From: Candidatus Peregrinibacteria bacterium CG_4_10_14_0_2_um_filter_38_24
GTDB taxonomy: Bacteria; Patescibacteriota; Gracilibacteria; UBA1369; LOWO2-01-FULL-3
DNA length: 64,000 nt
Assembly (NCBI GenBank): GCA_002792535.1
Contig: PFOM01000004.1
Coordinates: 1-64,000 of the forward strand
Reading direction: 5' to 3'
The notes under the pieces are model-generated. The model did no database searches. It had not been told where the DNA came from and saw only the letters and a program-made list of their open reading frames with translations. Positions 32,661 through 42,782 of this stretch are shown here, one piece after another (position 1 is the first letter of the stretch; each line of letters begins with the position of its first letter). Made by a program: the position numbers and the translations under genes.

Positions 32661-33770
32661 ATGAAAGAAAGAAAACCTTTTCATTTTAAATCTGATAGTG
32701 CTCTTATTTTGGATAAACTTCCCGGATATTTCTTGATAGTTTGTCTTTTGTTTGCGCTTTATTATATGGTTGGGATTTTAGAGCCTTTCATTACTGTTGT
32801 TTTTGTGGCGGCGGTTTTGGCGATATCTTTTAATCCTTTGCATAAATCTTTGCTTAAAGCTTTTCGAGGATGGGGGAGGACGGCAAGTTTTGTCTCATGT
32901 ATTTTAATTGTTCTTATTATTCTTGTTCCTATAGCTGTTTTTATTATTTTCCTTACGAGTGAGGCGTTTTCAACTTATGAAATTGTTCAGTTGAAAATAA
33001 ATTCCGGTGTTTTTGATAAATATTTACAGTGGAAAAATGGCGGATTTTTCTATGATTTGAAGGGAATGATTTCGCCTCTTGTAGATGTGGATAGTATGGA
33101 TTTGAAGCAGAATATAGTTGAGATAGCTAAATCTTTGAGTACTTTCCTTGTTTCGCAGACTGCTTCTTTTGTGAAGAGTATTTCTGAAATTATGCTGAGT
33201 TTGGTTGTTTTATTGTTTTGTTTGTTTTATTTCTTTAAGGATGGAGCTTCTCTTGTGAAAAGGATTGGGGAATTAAGCCCTTTACCTTCATCTTATGAGG
33301 AGCAGCTTTTTTACAAAATAAAAGATATGGTTAAGGCTGTGGTGTTTGGAGTGTTTTTGACTGCTATCCTTCAGGGAGTTGTTGGAGGCGTCGGATTCAT
33401 GGTTGCTGGAATTTCCAATCCGGTCTTTTGGGGGACTGCTATTGCTTTTTTCTCTCTTGTTCCTGTCGTTGGAACTGCGGTTGTTTGGGTTCCCGCTGGA
33501 CTTATTTTATTGATGCTTGGAGATTATTATTCTGCTGTTTTCCTTGTGTGTTGGGGAATTTTTGTTATAGGAACTGTAGATAACTTTGCGAGACCTTATC
33601 TTATGCGTGGAAATACACATACTTACCCCCTAATGATGTTTTTGGTTGTATTGGGTGGAGTTGTGACGATGGGTCTTAAGGGGGTCGTTGTTGGACCGCT
33701 AGTGCTTATCGTGCTAATGTCGTTTTTGCACATTTATGAATTTGAATATAAGAACCTTTTAAAAAAATAA
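32661..33770 (+). CDS. AI-2E family transporter-like membrane protein
   Basis: 369 aa from ATG 32661 (a TTG at 32643 would add six). PF01594-type protein with about eight helices. The conserved C-terminal region is clear: FSLVPVVGTAVVWVPAGLIL and FVIGTVDNFARPYLMRG, then LMMFLVVLGGVVTMGLKGVV and GPLVLIVLMSF. Family members include TqsA and Na+/H+ or organic-solute exporters, so AI-2 transport should not be assumed. It lies between the small 32280 protein and the SLH protein, all on the plus strand with 14-45-base gaps. Confidence 0.87.
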   Translation: MKERKPFHFKSDSALILDKLPGYFLIVCLLFALYYMVGILEPFITVVFVAAVLAISFNPLHKSLLKAFRGWGRTASFVSCILIVLIILVPIAVFIIFLTSEAFSTYEIVQLKINSGVFDKYLQWKNGGFFYDLKGMISPLVDVDSMDLKQNIVEIAKSLSTFLVSQTASFVKSISEIMLSLVVLLFCLFYFFKDGASLVKRIGELSPLPSSYEEQLFYKIKDMVKAVVFGVFLTAILQGVVGGVGFMVAGISNPVFWGTAIAFFSLVPVVGTAVVWVPAGLILLMLGDYYSAVFLVCWGIFVIGTVDNFARPYLMRGNTHTYPLMMFLVVLGGVVTMGLKGVVVGPLVLIVLMSFLHIYEFEYKNLLKK

Positions 33771-33784
33771 TTTAACATTTTATT

Positions 33785-34621
33785 ATGCCTAAAATAGTTC
33801 AAAAAAAGAGAAGTTTTCCTCCCAAAAAAATTATTAATCCTAAAGTTTCGGATAGGAAAATGAATGAAATCTCTTCTCGTCATTCTTTTTCGGGAATGGA
33901 TATGTCTAGGGGTTTTTTAGTGCTTTTGATGCTTTTTGTTGCTGTTTCCGGGTATGCGATGGGATCATTTTCCAGTTCTAATAATGATTATTTAAATAAA
34001 TTCTATTCTTCTGTTCTTGTAGCGGATGATGAATCTGTGAGTTCTAGCGGTGAGGTTTCGAAGGAAGATGCGAAAAAGCAGATATTCAAGGATGTTCCTA
34101 TTAATCATAAAAATGCCGCGGCGATTGAGTCTTTGTATAATTTGGGAATTTTGACAGGATATAGTGATGGAAATTTTAAGCCTGATGACACAATAAATCG
34201 TGCTGAATTTTTGGTTATCTTGTCTAATGCTGTCGATGCTGATTTTGCGGGAAAGAAGCTTGAAAATTGTTTTGCAGATGTGAAAACTGAATGGTTCGCG
34301 GCTTTTGCTTGTTATGCGAAAGATGCCGGGTGGGTGAGTGGATATGCAGATGGCACTTTTAAGCCCGGACAGGTCGTTTCAAAGGCGGAGGCTGTGAAAA
34401 TTATCTTTTCTGCGACAAACTATCCTCTTTGTGCGGACATAAAGGTTGATCCATATACTGATGTTCCTGCTGACAGTTGGATGGCGCCATATGCGTGTGC
34501 GGCGAAGGAAGGGAATATTGTTTCCGGAAAAACTTTGTATACACCATTTTATAGCGTGACAAGAGGTGACACGGCTCAGCTTATTTATAACACAATGGCT
34601 AAGCTTAAGCTTTTGGATTAA
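33785..34621 (+). CDS. S-layer homology (SLH) domain protein
   Basis: 278 aa. A basic N-terminus (about 1-40) and one membrane helix (about 42-58, GFLVLLMLFVAVSGYAMG) are followed by three SLH repeats: about 100-150 (FKDVPINHKNAAAIESLYNL, GYSDGNFKPDDTINRAEFL), 160-210 (FADVKTEWFAAFACYAKDAG, GYADGTFKPGQVVSKAEAV) and 225-275 (YTDVPADSWMAPYACAAKEG). SLH triplets bind pyruvylated or other secondary cell-wall polymers and hold surface layers. The protein is probably membrane-anchored with the SLH part outside. Its stop overlaps that of the converging gene by 3 bases. Confidence 0.88.
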   Translation: MPKIVQKKRSFPPKKIINPKVSDRKMNEISSRHSFSGMDMSRGFLVLLMLFVAVSGYAMGSFSSSNNDYLNKFYSSVLVADDESVSSSGEVSKEDAKKQIFKDVPINHKNAAAIESLYNLGILTGYSDGNFKPDDTINRAEFLVILSNAVDADFAGKKLENCFADVKTEWFAAFACYAKDAGWVSGYADGTFKPGQVVSKAEAVKIIFSATNYPLCADIKVDPYTDVPADSWMAPYACAAKEGNIVSGKTLYTPFYSVTRGDTAQLIYNTMAKLKLLD

Positions 34622-35040
34622 CGCTTACCTGTTATTGAGACTAGGATTAAGGTGATGATTATGATTGGGGGCGTTAGGTAACGTCCCCAATTTTTTGGAG
34701 ATTTGGTTTTTGAATTAGAGTTGATTGTTTTTGAAGTTGTGTTGTTTGGTGGATTTACTGTTTTTGTTTTTGTTGTATTGCTGTTGCTTGTAGTTTTCTT
34801 GACGGAGGTCGTTTTAGTTTTTTTCTTTGTTTCTTTCGTTGATTTTGGTTTTTTGTTTTGAGATTCTTGAATAATTTTATTACTCGGTGTGTTTTGGCTA
34901 GTGGTGGCGGCTGATTGTGGTGTAAAAATTGGTTGTGGGGTTATAATTGAGTTTGCGAAAACTCCCTGAGTTTGCCAAATTGAAAATAGTATTATTATTG
35001 ATGAGAATATTTTTTGTGTTTTTTTAAATGAATTTTTCAT
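34618..35040 (-). CDS. Low-complexity exported protein, membrane-anchored
   Basis: 140 aa: signal peptide (1-29, ending GVFANS), a long Thr/Lys/Asn/Ser-rich linker (about 45-118) resembling a wall-spanning spacer, and a C-terminal helix (about 121-137, LTPPIIIITLILVSITG) with basic end. This is the layout of a surface protein held at the membrane by its C-terminus. No family recognised. Convergent with the SLH gene. Confidence 0.65.
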   Translation of the reverse strand: MKNSFKKTQKIFSSIIILFSIWQTQGVFANSIITPQPIFTPQSAATTSQNTPSNKIIQESQNKKPKSTKETKKKTKTTSVKKTTSNSNTTKTKTVNPPNNTTSKTINSNSKTKSPKNWGRYLTPPIIIITLILVSITGKR

Positions 35041-35424
35041 GGGCGTTTGATTAATTTAAAAATATTTTTTAATTTAATACATTTGAGCATATTGAGATTA
35101 AATTTTTGTTAAATTTTGTTGAAATTTTCTTAATGTTTTCCTAAAAGCTGTTTGACATTTTCGGGTAATGAAGTACACTTTTGCTGTAAGTATTTATTTA
35201 AATATTAAGTTCGAGCTTTAGGTTTTACAGAGTTTAGAATTACATTTTTGACACGTACGCTTTAACGGCTTATATAAAGCAGAAACCACGATGATTAACT
35301 TGATTTCAAAGATCAAATATAGACCTATATTGATATCCTAGGATTGCTAGGTGTTCTTTTGATTTCAGGCGTTTTAAACTCATGATGACTAAAGTAAGGA
35401 TTAAATAATCTAACTTTTGTTGAT
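35041..35424. other. 384-base gap: promoter and long leader of rny
   Basis: No ORF is supported. It contains a good promoter on the plus strand (35152-35179) and then about 240 transcribed bases before rny. Within the leader are short hairpins (TTGAT/ATCAA around 35299-35316; CCTAG/CTAGG at 35337-35351). No riboswitch or known RNA consensus was recognised. The minus-strand gene at 35040 starts divergently from here. Confidence 0.5.
35152..35179 (+). promoter_or_regulatory. Sigma70-type promoter upstream of rny
   Basis: Consensus TTGACA at 35152-35157, 16-bp spacer, TACACT at 35174-35179, predicted start near 35186. Among the best -35 hexamers in the window. Confidence 0.6.
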
Positions 35425-36948
35425 ATGGGTATAACATTTTTAATTGCCATCATAGGCGCGGCCATTGGTGGGTACGGAGGATATTTGTACAGGAAAAAAA
35501 CAGTTGAGGAGAAAAATAAGGATCTTGTAGTGAAGGCTGAACAGATTATGAATGATGCCAAAAACAAAGCTAAGGAGGTTTTGTATGAGGCAAAAAATGA
35601 GGCTTTTAAGCTTCAGGATGAAGTGAAAAAGGATGAGAGAAAAAGACAATCTCAGTTGAATGAAATCGAGGAAAGGCTTCTTAAAAAAGAATCCAGCCTT
35701 GATAAGAAGGAGGACGATGTTGACAAGCTTAAGGGTGAAATGGATTTGAAAATTACTTCAATCCGTCAACTTAGAGATCAGGTTGAGGAGATTTATAAGA
35801 TGCAGGCCGCTCAACTTGAGAAGGTTGCGAACATGAGTAAGGAAGAGGCAAAAGAGCTTCTTATAAGGAAAGTTGAGGAAGATTCGAAGGAAGATATTGT
35901 TCTTCAGATTACAAAATTTGAAAAAGAATTGCACGATAAGGCGAGGGAAAAGGCTAAATGGATTTTGGCTGAAGCTATCGTGAAGTGTGCGGCTGAGACT
36001 ACGGCTGAATCTACTTCTACTATAGTGAGTTTGCCGAGTGATGAGATGAAGGGACGTATTATCGGTCGTGAAGGTCGAAATATTAATACGTTTGAGCAAA
36101 TTACCGGTGTTGATGTGATTGTGGATGATACGCCGGGATCTATTGTGATTTCCGGATTTGATTTGGTTAGAAGATATGTTGCGAAAGTTGCGCTTGAAAG
36201 GCTTATTGAGGATGGACGTATCCATCCTGCGAGAATCGAAGAAACTGTTGAAAAGGTGAAAGAAGAGGTAAATATGCTTATCAAAGAGCTTGGAGAAAAG
36301 GCTGTCCTTGAGACTGGAGTGAATGGGCTTCATCCGAATTTGGTAAAGATCTTGGGTCGTTTGAAATTCAGGGTTACTCACGGACAAAATGCTTTGAAGC
36401 ATTCAATGGAGGTTTCTTTCTTGGCTTCTGCTCTTGCAGGAGAACTTGGTGCGGACATCTCTGTTTGTAAAAAAGCGGGACTTTTGCATGATATTGGGAA
36501 GGCTGTTGATCATGAGATTTCAGGTCATCATGCGAAAATTGGTGCTGATATTGCACGAAAATTTGGACTTCCCGAGGAAGTTGTTCATGCTATTGAGGCG
36601 CATCATGGCGATCCTGAGCCAAAAAGTCTTGAGGCGCAAATTATTCAGGCGGCGAATCTTATTTCAAATTCAAGAACTGGAGCAAATAAAGATAATCTCG
36701 ATACTTATATTAGAAGGCTTACTGAGCTTGAAACGCTTTGCAATACCTTTGATGGTGTGAAGAAAGTGTTTGCGGTACAAGCTGGAAATGAGGTCAGAAT
36801 CTTTGTTAATCCTGATGAGATCGATGATCTTGGGGCAATCAAAATGTCTCATGACGTTGCTCGTAGAATCGAAAAAGATTTCCACAGCCCAAATCCAGTG
36901 AAAGTTCATGTTGTGAGAGAAACAAGAGCGGAGGAATTTGCGGTGTAA
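35425..36948 (+). CDS. rny: Ribonuclease Y
   Basis: 507-aa membrane-anchored endoribonuclease that initiates mRNA decay. N-terminal helix (about 2-20), a long coiled coil (about 25-180, rich in E and K), a KH domain (about 200-265; GRIIGREGRNINTFEQITGV) and an HD phosphohydrolase domain (about 320-420; HSMEVSFLASALAGELGAD, KKAGLLHDIGKAVDHE). Length and order match the family. It has a long leader (about 240 bases) that could carry post-transcriptional control. The next gene is the CIRCE-controlled groES. Confidence 0.95.
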   Translation: MGITFLIAIIGAAIGGYGGYLYRKKTVEEKNKDLVVKAEQIMNDAKNKAKEVLYEAKNEAFKLQDEVKKDERKRQSQLNEIEERLLKKESSLDKKEDDVDKLKGEMDLKITSIRQLRDQVEEIYKMQAAQLEKVANMSKEEAKELLIRKVEEDSKEDIVLQITKFEKELHDKAREKAKWILAEAIVKCAAETTAESTSTIVSLPSDEMKGRIIGREGRNINTFEQITGVDVIVDDTPGSIVISGFDLVRRYVAKVALERLIEDGRIHPARIEETVEKVKEEVNMLIKELGEKAVLETGVNGLHPNLVKILGRLKFRVTHGQNALKHSMEVSFLASALAGELGADISVCKKAGLLHDIGKAVDHEISGHHAKIGADIARKFGLPEEVVHAIEAHHGDPEPKSLEAQIIQAANLISNSRTGANKDNLDTYIRRLTELETLCNTFDGVKKVFAVQAGNEVRIFVNPDEIDDLGAIKMSHDVARRIEKDFHSPNPVKVHVVRETRAEEFAV

Positions 36949-36965
36949 AGGTGTAGATTTTATAC

Positions 36966-37005
36966 TTGACTTAAATAATTAGCACTCTATAATATTGGGT
37001 GCTAA
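36966..37005 (+). promoter_or_regulatory. CIRCE (HrcA) operator overlapping the groES promoter
   Basis: TTAGCACTC (36979-36987), 9-base spacer, GGGTGCTAA (36997-37005): the CIRCE inverted repeat with one mismatch in the right arm. The -10 TATAAT (36988-36993) is exactly the spacer of the operator, and TTGACT lies at 36966-36971 with 16-bp spacing. HrcA binding would directly cover the -10 box, so groESL should be heat-inducible through HrcA. No hrcA gene is in this window. Confidence 0.93.
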
Positions 37006-37030
37006 TTTATTTAAATAACTGTTGTGAATT

Positions 37031-37327
37031 ATGGCGAATATTCAACCTTTGGGAAATCATGTTGTGGTGGAGGCGATAAAGGAAGAGCTGACTTCTTCTT
37101 CTGGTATTATAATTCCGGATAGTGTTTCGAAAGAGAAGCCTATGAAGGGAAAAGTTTTGGCTGTCGGGCCTGGGAAAATGGCAAATGATGGAAAGACTGT
37201 GATGGCGCCTGATCTTGAGGTCGGAGACGTGGTTCTTTTTTCAAAATACGGACCTACGGAAGTGAAACTTGAAGGAAAGGAAGTTTTGATTTTGTCTGTC
37301 GATGACATCTTTGCGAAATTGAAATAA
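37031..37327 (+). CDS. groES: Co-chaperonin GroES
   Basis: 98-aa heptameric lid of the chaperonin. Typical beginning (IQPLGNHVVVEAI), the mobile loop EELTSSSGIIIPDSVSKEKP that contacts GroEL, GKVLAVGPGK and a C-terminal LEGKEVLILSVDDIFAKL. Expressed from the CIRCE-controlled promoter about 30 bases upstream. Separated from groEL by 178 bases filled with structured repeat copy 2, which is unusual because the two genes are normally close. Confidence 0.97.
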   Translation: MANIQPLGNHVVVEAIKEELTSSSGIIIPDSVSKEKPMKGKVLAVGPGKMANDGKTVMAPDLEVGDVVLFSKYGPTEVKLEGKEVLILSVDDIFAKLK

Positions 37328-37333
37328 TACGTT

Positions 37334-37472
37334 GAGCCATTTGGATATTTGTTTTTCCTAAGTCGTGTCGCATTTTGCAATTCTAACGTGTACGAATTGC
37401 AAAAAGTCTCGTCATCGTGATGACTCGACTGGCGACACAAGGACTTACTTAAAACAAATATCCAAATGGCTC
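37334..37472 (+). repeat. Structured repeat, copy 2, between groES and groEL
   Basis: Outer arms 37334-37371 and 37432-37472; the outermost 22 bp pair perfectly, and the inner clamp is GTGTCGC/GCGACAC. Inside: a 32-nt hairpin (37373-37404) with perfect 11-bp stem (TTTTGCAATTC/GAATTGCAAAA) and loop TAACGTGTAC, then an abutting 26-nt near-palindrome (37405-37430) centred on GTCATCGTGATGAC. Same geometry and orientation as the copies at 27877 and 51043. Confidence 0.9.
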
Positions 37473-37478
37473 TCATAA

Positions 37479-39140
<1,662 letters not shown>

Positions 39141-39212
39141 AAGAAGGTGAATTCTTTGCAAAAATATTATGACTATAGTATTCTTTGCCTTGTGTAAATT
39201 TAAAATAAAAAA

Positions 39213-40838
39213 ATGAATAATAATAAATCTTCGTCTAGGGTTGTTGCTGTTTTTTTGGTAGGGACTTTTTTGTTTGGTTCGATTTATACGGCTATCGGGG
39301 CGACTGGAGATGTTCCTGTTTGGATGGGGGATACTGATGAAATTATTAATGCGAATAAAGATTATGTTTTCCCTACTCCTGCGGAGAGGGCTGCTCAAAA
39401 AGCTTTAGCGGATGCGGCGGTAAAGGCGGCGGCAGAAGAGGCAGTGGCGGATGCGGCGGTAAAGGCGGCGGCAGAAGAGGCAGTGGCGGATGCGGCGGCA
39501 AAGGCAGTGGCAAAGGCGGCGGCAGAAGAGGCAGTGGCGGATGCGGCGGCAAAGGCGGCGGCAAAGGCGGCAGAAGAGGCGGATGCGGCGGCAAAGGCAG
39601 TGGTAGAAGAATCGACTGGGCAACAATCTTCTGAGGATGCAGTGGTCGCAGAGGAAGCTCAAAAGTTGGTGGAAGAAGTCGCAAAAGCGGTGGGGGAAAA
39701 GGCAGCGGATGCGGCGGAAGATGCGGCGATTGAGCAGGCCATCGAAGAATCAAAGAGTGATTATACCGATGAAGAAAAAGGTGCCGTAAAAGAAGGCGTA
39801 GCAAGCGCGTTGGCTGAGGAACTTGATAAAACTGATGGGGAGTCTGTCAGGGTTTATTTAGGAAATGGTAAATGGGGAGAAGTTGATAAGGATAATCTAG
39901 ACGGATTTAATCGACTTGCCGGACTTTATTCCGGTTCAGATAAATTTGGACATGATTTAAATAATAATGGAATTGATGATTCAATTGAGGCAGAGACCGG
40001 TACCGTTTCTTTTGATGAAGACAAAAAAGCGGCGGTTGAGGATGAAATTGTTTACGGTATTACAGAAAAAGAATCCGAGAAACCTGTTCTTGTTGCGGCT
40101 CCGGCTAAAGACAAAGAGAAACCACAGGTTCTTGGAAATGAGCCTTTATTTAAATTGAAGAATCCTAAGAAAATTTCCGGACAAAAAGTTGTTATTGAAT
40201 TGAAAGATGAGGTTGGAAATGTTGTTGAATCTATAACGGTTTATACAGATGAAAATGGTGTTGCTGTTTATAAACCTTTAGCAAATTTAAAAAATGGAAA
40301 ATATTCTATGTCTGCTGTGGATGCTGTGGATGCTGATGGGAATGTTCTTGCGATCAATGATTTTGAAGTTGATTCGGGTAAAGTGCCTGCGGCTCCGAGG
40401 TTGACCTTTGGAGACGAGCTTAGTATGGATCCTGCGGAAGATGATGTTGCAAGTCTTAATTATGGACAAGCTTCTGTGCTTGGGGCGGATGTTCTTTCAA
40501 CAAATTCTTTTGATATTACCAAATATCTTATAAAAGCTTATATCTATAAATTTTTACCTTATCTTGATCCTCGTAATGAAGATATTTTTGCGGCGGCTGG
40601 GATTAATGTTATACAGGAAGAAAAACCTAAAGTTTTATATGGTTCTGCACAGCCGGGGACGAAGGTTTTTATTACATGGAAAAGTATCGTGAGGTCTTCT
40701 GTTGTAATTGCTGACGCAAATGGGAAATTCAAGGTTGAAGATCCCGTAGGTCCGGGAAATCATGAAGTTTTTGCGTTTGCGTATGATCCGAAGAATAATT
40801 TTGTAGGGAATGTTTCCTCAATATTTTTTAAGAAATAA
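39213..40838 (+). CDS. Exported Ala-rich repeat protein with Ca-binding-like motif
   Basis: 541 aa with a signal peptide (about 1-30, FLVGTFLFGSIYTAIGA). Residues about 55-135 are an Ala/Glu/Lys/Val/Asp-rich helical repeat (ADAAVKAAAEEAV units), likely a rod. Around 250 there is a thrombospondin-3/dockerin-like loop (DLNNNGIDDSIEAE). The rest is beta-rich: residues about 305-375 (GQKVVIELKDEVGNVVESIT) and 450-540 (YGSAQPGTKVFITWKS) look like Ig/BIG-type surface domains. Probably a secreted or cell-surface protein. It follows groEL by 72 bases but its cargo is unrelated. Confidence 0.75.
   Translation: MNNNKSSSRVVAVFLVGTFLFGSIYTAIGATGDVPVWMGDTDEIINANKDYVFPTPAERAAQKALADAAVKAAAEEAVADAAVKAAAEEAVADAAAKAVAKAAAEEAVADAAAKAAAKAAEEADAAAKAVVEESTGQQSSEDAVVAEEAQKLVEEVAKAVGEKAADAAEDAAIEQAIEESKSDYTDEEKGAVKEGVASALAEELDKTDGESVRVYLGNGKWGEVDKDNLDGFNRLAGLYSGSDKFGHDLNNNGIDDSIEAETGTVSFDEDKKAAVEDEIVYGITEKESEKPVLVAAPAKDKEKPQVLGNEPLFKLKNPKKISGQKVVIELKDEVGNVVESITVYTDENGVAVYKPLANLKNGKYSMSAVDAVDADGNVLAINDFEVDSGKVPAAPRLTFGDELSMDPAEDDVASLNYGQASVLGADVLSTNSFDITKYLIKAYIYKFLPYLDPRNEDIFAAAGINVIQEEKPKVLYGSAQPGTKVFITWKSIVRSSVVIADANGKFKVEDPVGPGNHEVFAFAYDPKNNFVGNVSSIFFKK
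39408..39602 (+). repeat. GC-rich 39-bp coding tandem repeat
   Basis: Units 39408-39446 and 39447-39485 are perfect 39-bp repeats encoding ADAAVKAAAEEAV, followed by a 51-bp variant (39486-39536) and a degenerate fourth unit. The tract is far richer in G and C than the surrounding AT-rich DNA. On the opposite strand it opens long proline/leucine frames, which are artefacts. Confidence 0.93.
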
Positions 40839-40916
40839 GTGTTGCATAGAGGCGTAAAAATTCTTCACTTTATAAAAGAGATGTGTTAGTCTAAATAAAG
40901 ATTAACATATCTTTTT

Positions 40917-41324
40917 ATGTATAATGACGATGATATCATTGATTTAAGGGGAAAGCGTGTGAAAAATGAAGACGCCGAGTTTCGGATAGGCCGAGGGACT
41001 ACTGTCATTGATGAACCTCAAGGGAAAGCCATTGGTGCTATGGGGGCTTCGTCGATTTCCGTTGCGGGAGAAGAGAGTCTTAAGCCTAATGATAAAGTAA
41101 AAATCAAATTTGATAAATTTGTGAATTTGATTGCGACGCATGCGTATGAGGATATTATTCGACAACATTCCGATGATGATGTGATAATTTCGACTGATCT
41201 TTTGGCGGATATTGCAAATGCTCATGATGAAGAAGAGTCTGATGCTGGGAAAAAAGTTCCGATGATTTTTATCATAGGAATTGTGCTTGGGGTAGCGCTT
41301 ACGTATATTTTAATAAAAATGTAA
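40917..41324 (+). CDS. Hypothetical tail-anchored membrane protein
   Basis: 135 aa, acidic, with no signal peptide and a single C-terminal helix (about 114-133, PMIFIIGIVLGVALTYILI). The central part (about 62-100) has DKFVNLIATHAYEDIIRQHS and a stretch ISTDLLADIANAHDEEE that could be a small helical domain. I do not recognise it. It is 16 bases before pyrH and likely cotranscribed with pyrH and frr. Confidence 0.7.
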   Translation: MYNDDDIIDLRGKRVKNEDAEFRIGRGTTVIDEPQGKAIGAMGASSISVAGEESLKPNDKVKIKFDKFVNLIATHAYEDIIRQHSDDDVIISTDLLADIANAHDEEESDAGKKVPMIFIIGIVLGVALTYILIKM

Positions 41325-41340
41325 TTTCTAATTTATCAGA

Positions 41341-42057
41341 ATGTCAAAATTGAAATATAAAAGGATTTTGTTGAAACTTTCAGGTGAGGTTTTCAAAGGA
41401 GATCTTGCTAGCGGAATTGATGGAAAAATTTTGATGAATTTTGCAAAAGATATAAAAAAATTGCAGGACATGGGAGTGCAAGTTGGGATTGTAATTGGTG
41501 GTGGAAATATTTGGAGGTTTAGAGATTTTCAACATTTAAAACTTGATCGAGTTACATCGGATTCTATCGGAATGATGGCGACGTGTATGAATTCTTTGGC
41601 ACTTGAGGATGCGCTAAAATATGTTGGTGCAGATGTGCGAGCTGTTACGAATTTTCCATGTGAAAAGGCCATTGAAACTTATATTCCAAAACGTGCGGAA
41701 ATGCATTTGCGAAAAGGACGAATCGTGATTTTCGCAGGAGGAACCGGTCATCCGTTTTTCACGACTGATAGCGCGGCGGCGTTGATGGGGCTTGAAATGG
41801 GTTGTGACGTTTTACTAAAAGCTACAAAAGTTGACTATGTTTACGATAAAGATCCTATGAAATTTAAAAACGCGAAGAAATTTACTAAGATGACTTTTTC
41901 TCAAGTGCTTGAGCAAAAACTTGGGGTCATGGATTTGACTTGCGCGAGTATGTGTATGGATGGGAATTTACCGATGATTGTTTTTAATCCGGAAAAAGCT
42001 GGAAATATTGCAAAAGCGGTGAAAGGTGAGACAATTGGAACTCTTATTACAAATTAA
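41341..42057 (+). CDS. pyrH: UMP kinase
   Basis: 238-aa hexameric kinase of the amino-acid-kinase fold that phosphorylates UMP to UDP. Motifs: KRILLKLSGEVFKG at the N-terminus, VGIVIGGGNIWRF, DSIGMMATCMNSLAL, VIFAGGTGHPFFTTDSAAAL and KATKVDYVYDKDP. Length is standard. As in most bacteria it precedes frr (24 bases apart), the conserved pyrH-frr pair. Confidence 0.96.
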   Translation: MSKLKYKRILLKLSGEVFKGDLASGIDGKILMNFAKDIKKLQDMGVQVGIVIGGGNIWRFRDFQHLKLDRVTSDSIGMMATCMNSLALEDALKYVGADVRAVTNFPCEKAIETYIPKRAEMHLRKGRIVIFAGGTGHPFFTTDSAAALMGLEMGCDVLLKATKVDYVYDKDPMKFKNAKKFTKMTFSQVLEQKLGVMDLTCASMCMDGNLPMIVFNPEKAGNIAKAVKGETIGTLITN

Positions 42058-42081
42058 AATTAATAATTTAACAAAATTTAT

Positions 42082-42642
42082 ATGACGACAAATGAAGCTA
42101 TTTCAAATGCGGTTAAAGAATTTGAAAAAGTTATGGTGCATTTGAAGGAGGAATTTTCAAGACTTCAAATTGGACGTGCGAATGCAGGGCTTGTGGAAGG
42201 CGCGAATGTTGAAATGTATGGTGTCACTCAGCCGTTGAAAAATATTGCGAATATTTCTATTCCCGATCCGCGAACAATTATGATTCAGCCTTGGGATAAG
42301 AGTTCGATTGTGCATATTGAGAAGGCGATTGTTGGCATGGGGACGGGCTTAAATCCGATAAGTGATGGAGTTTGCGTGAGGGTGCCAATTCCACCTTTAA
42401 CAGAAGAAAGGAGAACTGATTTAACGAAACATGTTAGACGCTTGGCTGAGGATGCGAAAATTTCGATCAGGACTGCGAGGCAAGATGTACTTGGTATTTT
42501 TAAGCAATTAAAAGCCAATGATGAAATTACTGAAGATGATGTGTTTTCTTCGGAGAAAGCGTTACAAGTGAAGGTTGATGAGTTTAATGGAAAAATTGAT
42601 GAAGTTACCACAGCTAAAGAAAAAGATGTCATGACGGTTTAA
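42082..42642 (+). CDS. frr: Ribosome recycling factor
   Basis: 186-aa factor that splits post-termination ribosomes with EF-G. Three-helix bundle and small domain are recognisable: LKEEFSRLQIGRANAGLVEG, PLKNIANISIPDPRTIMIQP, IRTARQDVLGIFKQLKAN and ITEDDVFSSEKALQVKVDEF. Normal length. After its stop lies a 118-base inverted-repeat region, then rseP. Confidence 0.96.
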   Translation: MTTNEAISNAVKEFEKVMVHLKEEFSRLQIGRANAGLVEGANVEMYGVTQPLKNIANISIPDPRTIMIQPWDKSSIVHIEKAIVGMGTGLNPISDGVCVRVPIPPLTEERRTDLTKHVRRLAEDAKISIRTARQDVLGIFKQLKANDEITEDDVFSSEKALQVKVDEFNGKIDEVTTAKEKDVMTV

Positions 42643-42758
42643 ACTTTTGTAAATCATTAATTACTTTGTCAACTTCGTCGTTCTTTTCCTCGCTGTACTG
42701 CGAGTATAGCTCGTCAATAACTCCTTGTTTCCTCGTACTGAATGATTTAGAAAAGTTT
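42641..42758. repeat. Long inverted repeat downstream of frr
   Basis: Arms 42641-42658 (AAACTTTTGTAAATCATT) and 42741-42758 match in inverted orientation at 17 of 18 positions and enclose 82 bases that contain a smaller hairpin CTCGC/GCGAG (42689-42704). It begins at the last base of the frr stop codon. The size suggests a transcript-end structure or a small mobile palindromic unit. Its internal sequence differs from the 27877/37334/51043 family. Confidence 0.75.
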
Positions 42759-42782
42759 CTTGTATAAAATAACCTCGTTCCT

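Noticed and set aside
35204-35425. Known riboswitch in the rny leader
   Set aside because: No recognisable consensus (SAM, TPP, c-di-GMP, glycine, preQ1) could be aligned by eye; only short local hairpins.
35758-36402. Minus-strand 214-codon frame
   Set aside because: Shadow of rny; the plus-strand frame has clear KH and HD domains.
39373-39804. Minus-strand proline/leucine-rich frames over the Ala-rich repeat
   Set aside because: These are created by the GC-rich coding repeat of the exported protein, whose plus-strand frame has a signal peptide and continues far beyond the repeat.
42643-42782. Simple terminator for frr
   Set aside because: The stem is AT-rich, the loop is 82 bases and no T-run follows; described as an inverted repeat instead.
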